A DNA stretch of 5,237 nt from Actinomycetes bacterium (GTDB taxonomy: Bacteria; Actinomycetota; Acidimicrobiia; Acidimicrobiales; Palsa-688), in contig JAKACE010000165.1 in assembly GCA_021821705.1 (NCBI GenBank), forward strand, positions 1 through 5,237. Direction: 5' to 3'. Positions 5,128-5,237 of this stretch are shown here, one piece after another; position 1 is the first letter of the stretch; each line of letters begins with the position of its first letter. Under the pieces are notes generated by a model. It was not told where the DNA came from. It ran no database searches and saw only the letters and a list, made by a program, of their open reading frames with translations. A program made the position numbers and the translations under genes.

Positions 5128-5134
5128 AGGAGGT
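5128..5134 (+). promoter_or_regulatory. Ribosome binding site of the response regulator
   Basis: AGGAGGT is a full-consensus Shine-Dalgarno ending 5 nt before ATG 5140. The second in-frame ATG at 5146 would be 11 nt away, so 5140 is preferred. It contrasts with prfC and the membrane protein gene, which have no such site. Confidence 0.8.
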
Positions 5135-5139
5135 AGCAG

Positions 5140-5237
5140 ATGGCAATGGGCAGGATCCTGGTCGTCGACGACGAGCCCTCGATCGTGGACTCGGTGTCCA
5201 CGGTCCTGCGTTACGAGGGTTTCGATGTAGACGTGGC
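5140..5237 (+). CDS. Response regulator receiver domain, N-terminal fragment
   Basis: Only 32 full codons lie in the window; the gene runs off the right edge. The product starts MAMGRILVVDDEPSIVDSVS and continues TVLRYEGFDVDV. This is the start of a CheY-like receiver domain: beta strand ILVVDD (6-11), with the acidic pair D10-D11 that helps bind Mg2+, then helix 1 and the LRYEGFDV turn typical of OmpR/PhoB-type regulators. The phosphorylated Asp and the output domain lie outside the window, so the subfamily is inferred from the helix 1 pattern only. A partner histidine kinase would be expected downstream. It is divergent from the DUF5666 gene across 438 bp of repeat-bearing DNA. Confidence 0.9.
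   Translation, partial: MAMGRILVVDDEPSIVDSVSTVLRYEGFDVDV

Overview
The window is very GC-rich, with strongly G/C-biased third codon positions, GTG and TTG starts, and apparent leaderless promoters (a TANNNT -10 box 7-8 nt before the start codon). This fits an actinobacterium. The class cannot be fixed from the sequence; an acidimicrobial-type lineage is only a guess.

Layout. (1) Positions 1-927, minus strand: the first 309 codons of an unrecognised soluble protein, running off the left edge. (2) A divergent control region of about 60 bp (928-988) with GC-rich dyads. (3) Plus strand: a leaderless 20-codon reading frame (989-1051) whose TGA overlaps the GTG start of prfC, peptide chain release factor 3 (1048-2697). 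(4) After 38 bp that contain another TANNNT box, a four-helix membrane protein with a DUF3592-like external domain (2736-3782). (5) A convergent intergenic region (3783-4074) with several inverted repeats, the largest a 19-bp stem at 3890-3933. (6) Minus strand: an exported DUF5666-like protein (4075-4701) with a good ribosome binding site. (7) A 438-bp divergent spacer (4702-5139) with a nested tandem repeat array of 16-18 bp monomers, including two identical 50-bp units. (8) Plus strand: the first 32 complete codons of a response regulator (5140 to the right edge).

Functionally, prfC is a translation-termination housekeeping gene. The membrane protein follows it closely but seems to have its own start signal, so no functional link is implied. 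The DUF5666 protein and the response regulator are divergent and share the repeat-bearing spacer, so control of the secreted protein by that regulator is possible but unproven.

I see no convincing new multi-gene system, mobile element, CRISPR array or structural RNA gene. The points most worth a second look are the tiny leaderless frame fused by a GTGA overlap to the RF3 start, the nested repeat array between the response regulator and its divergent neighbour, and the unclassified gene at the left edge.
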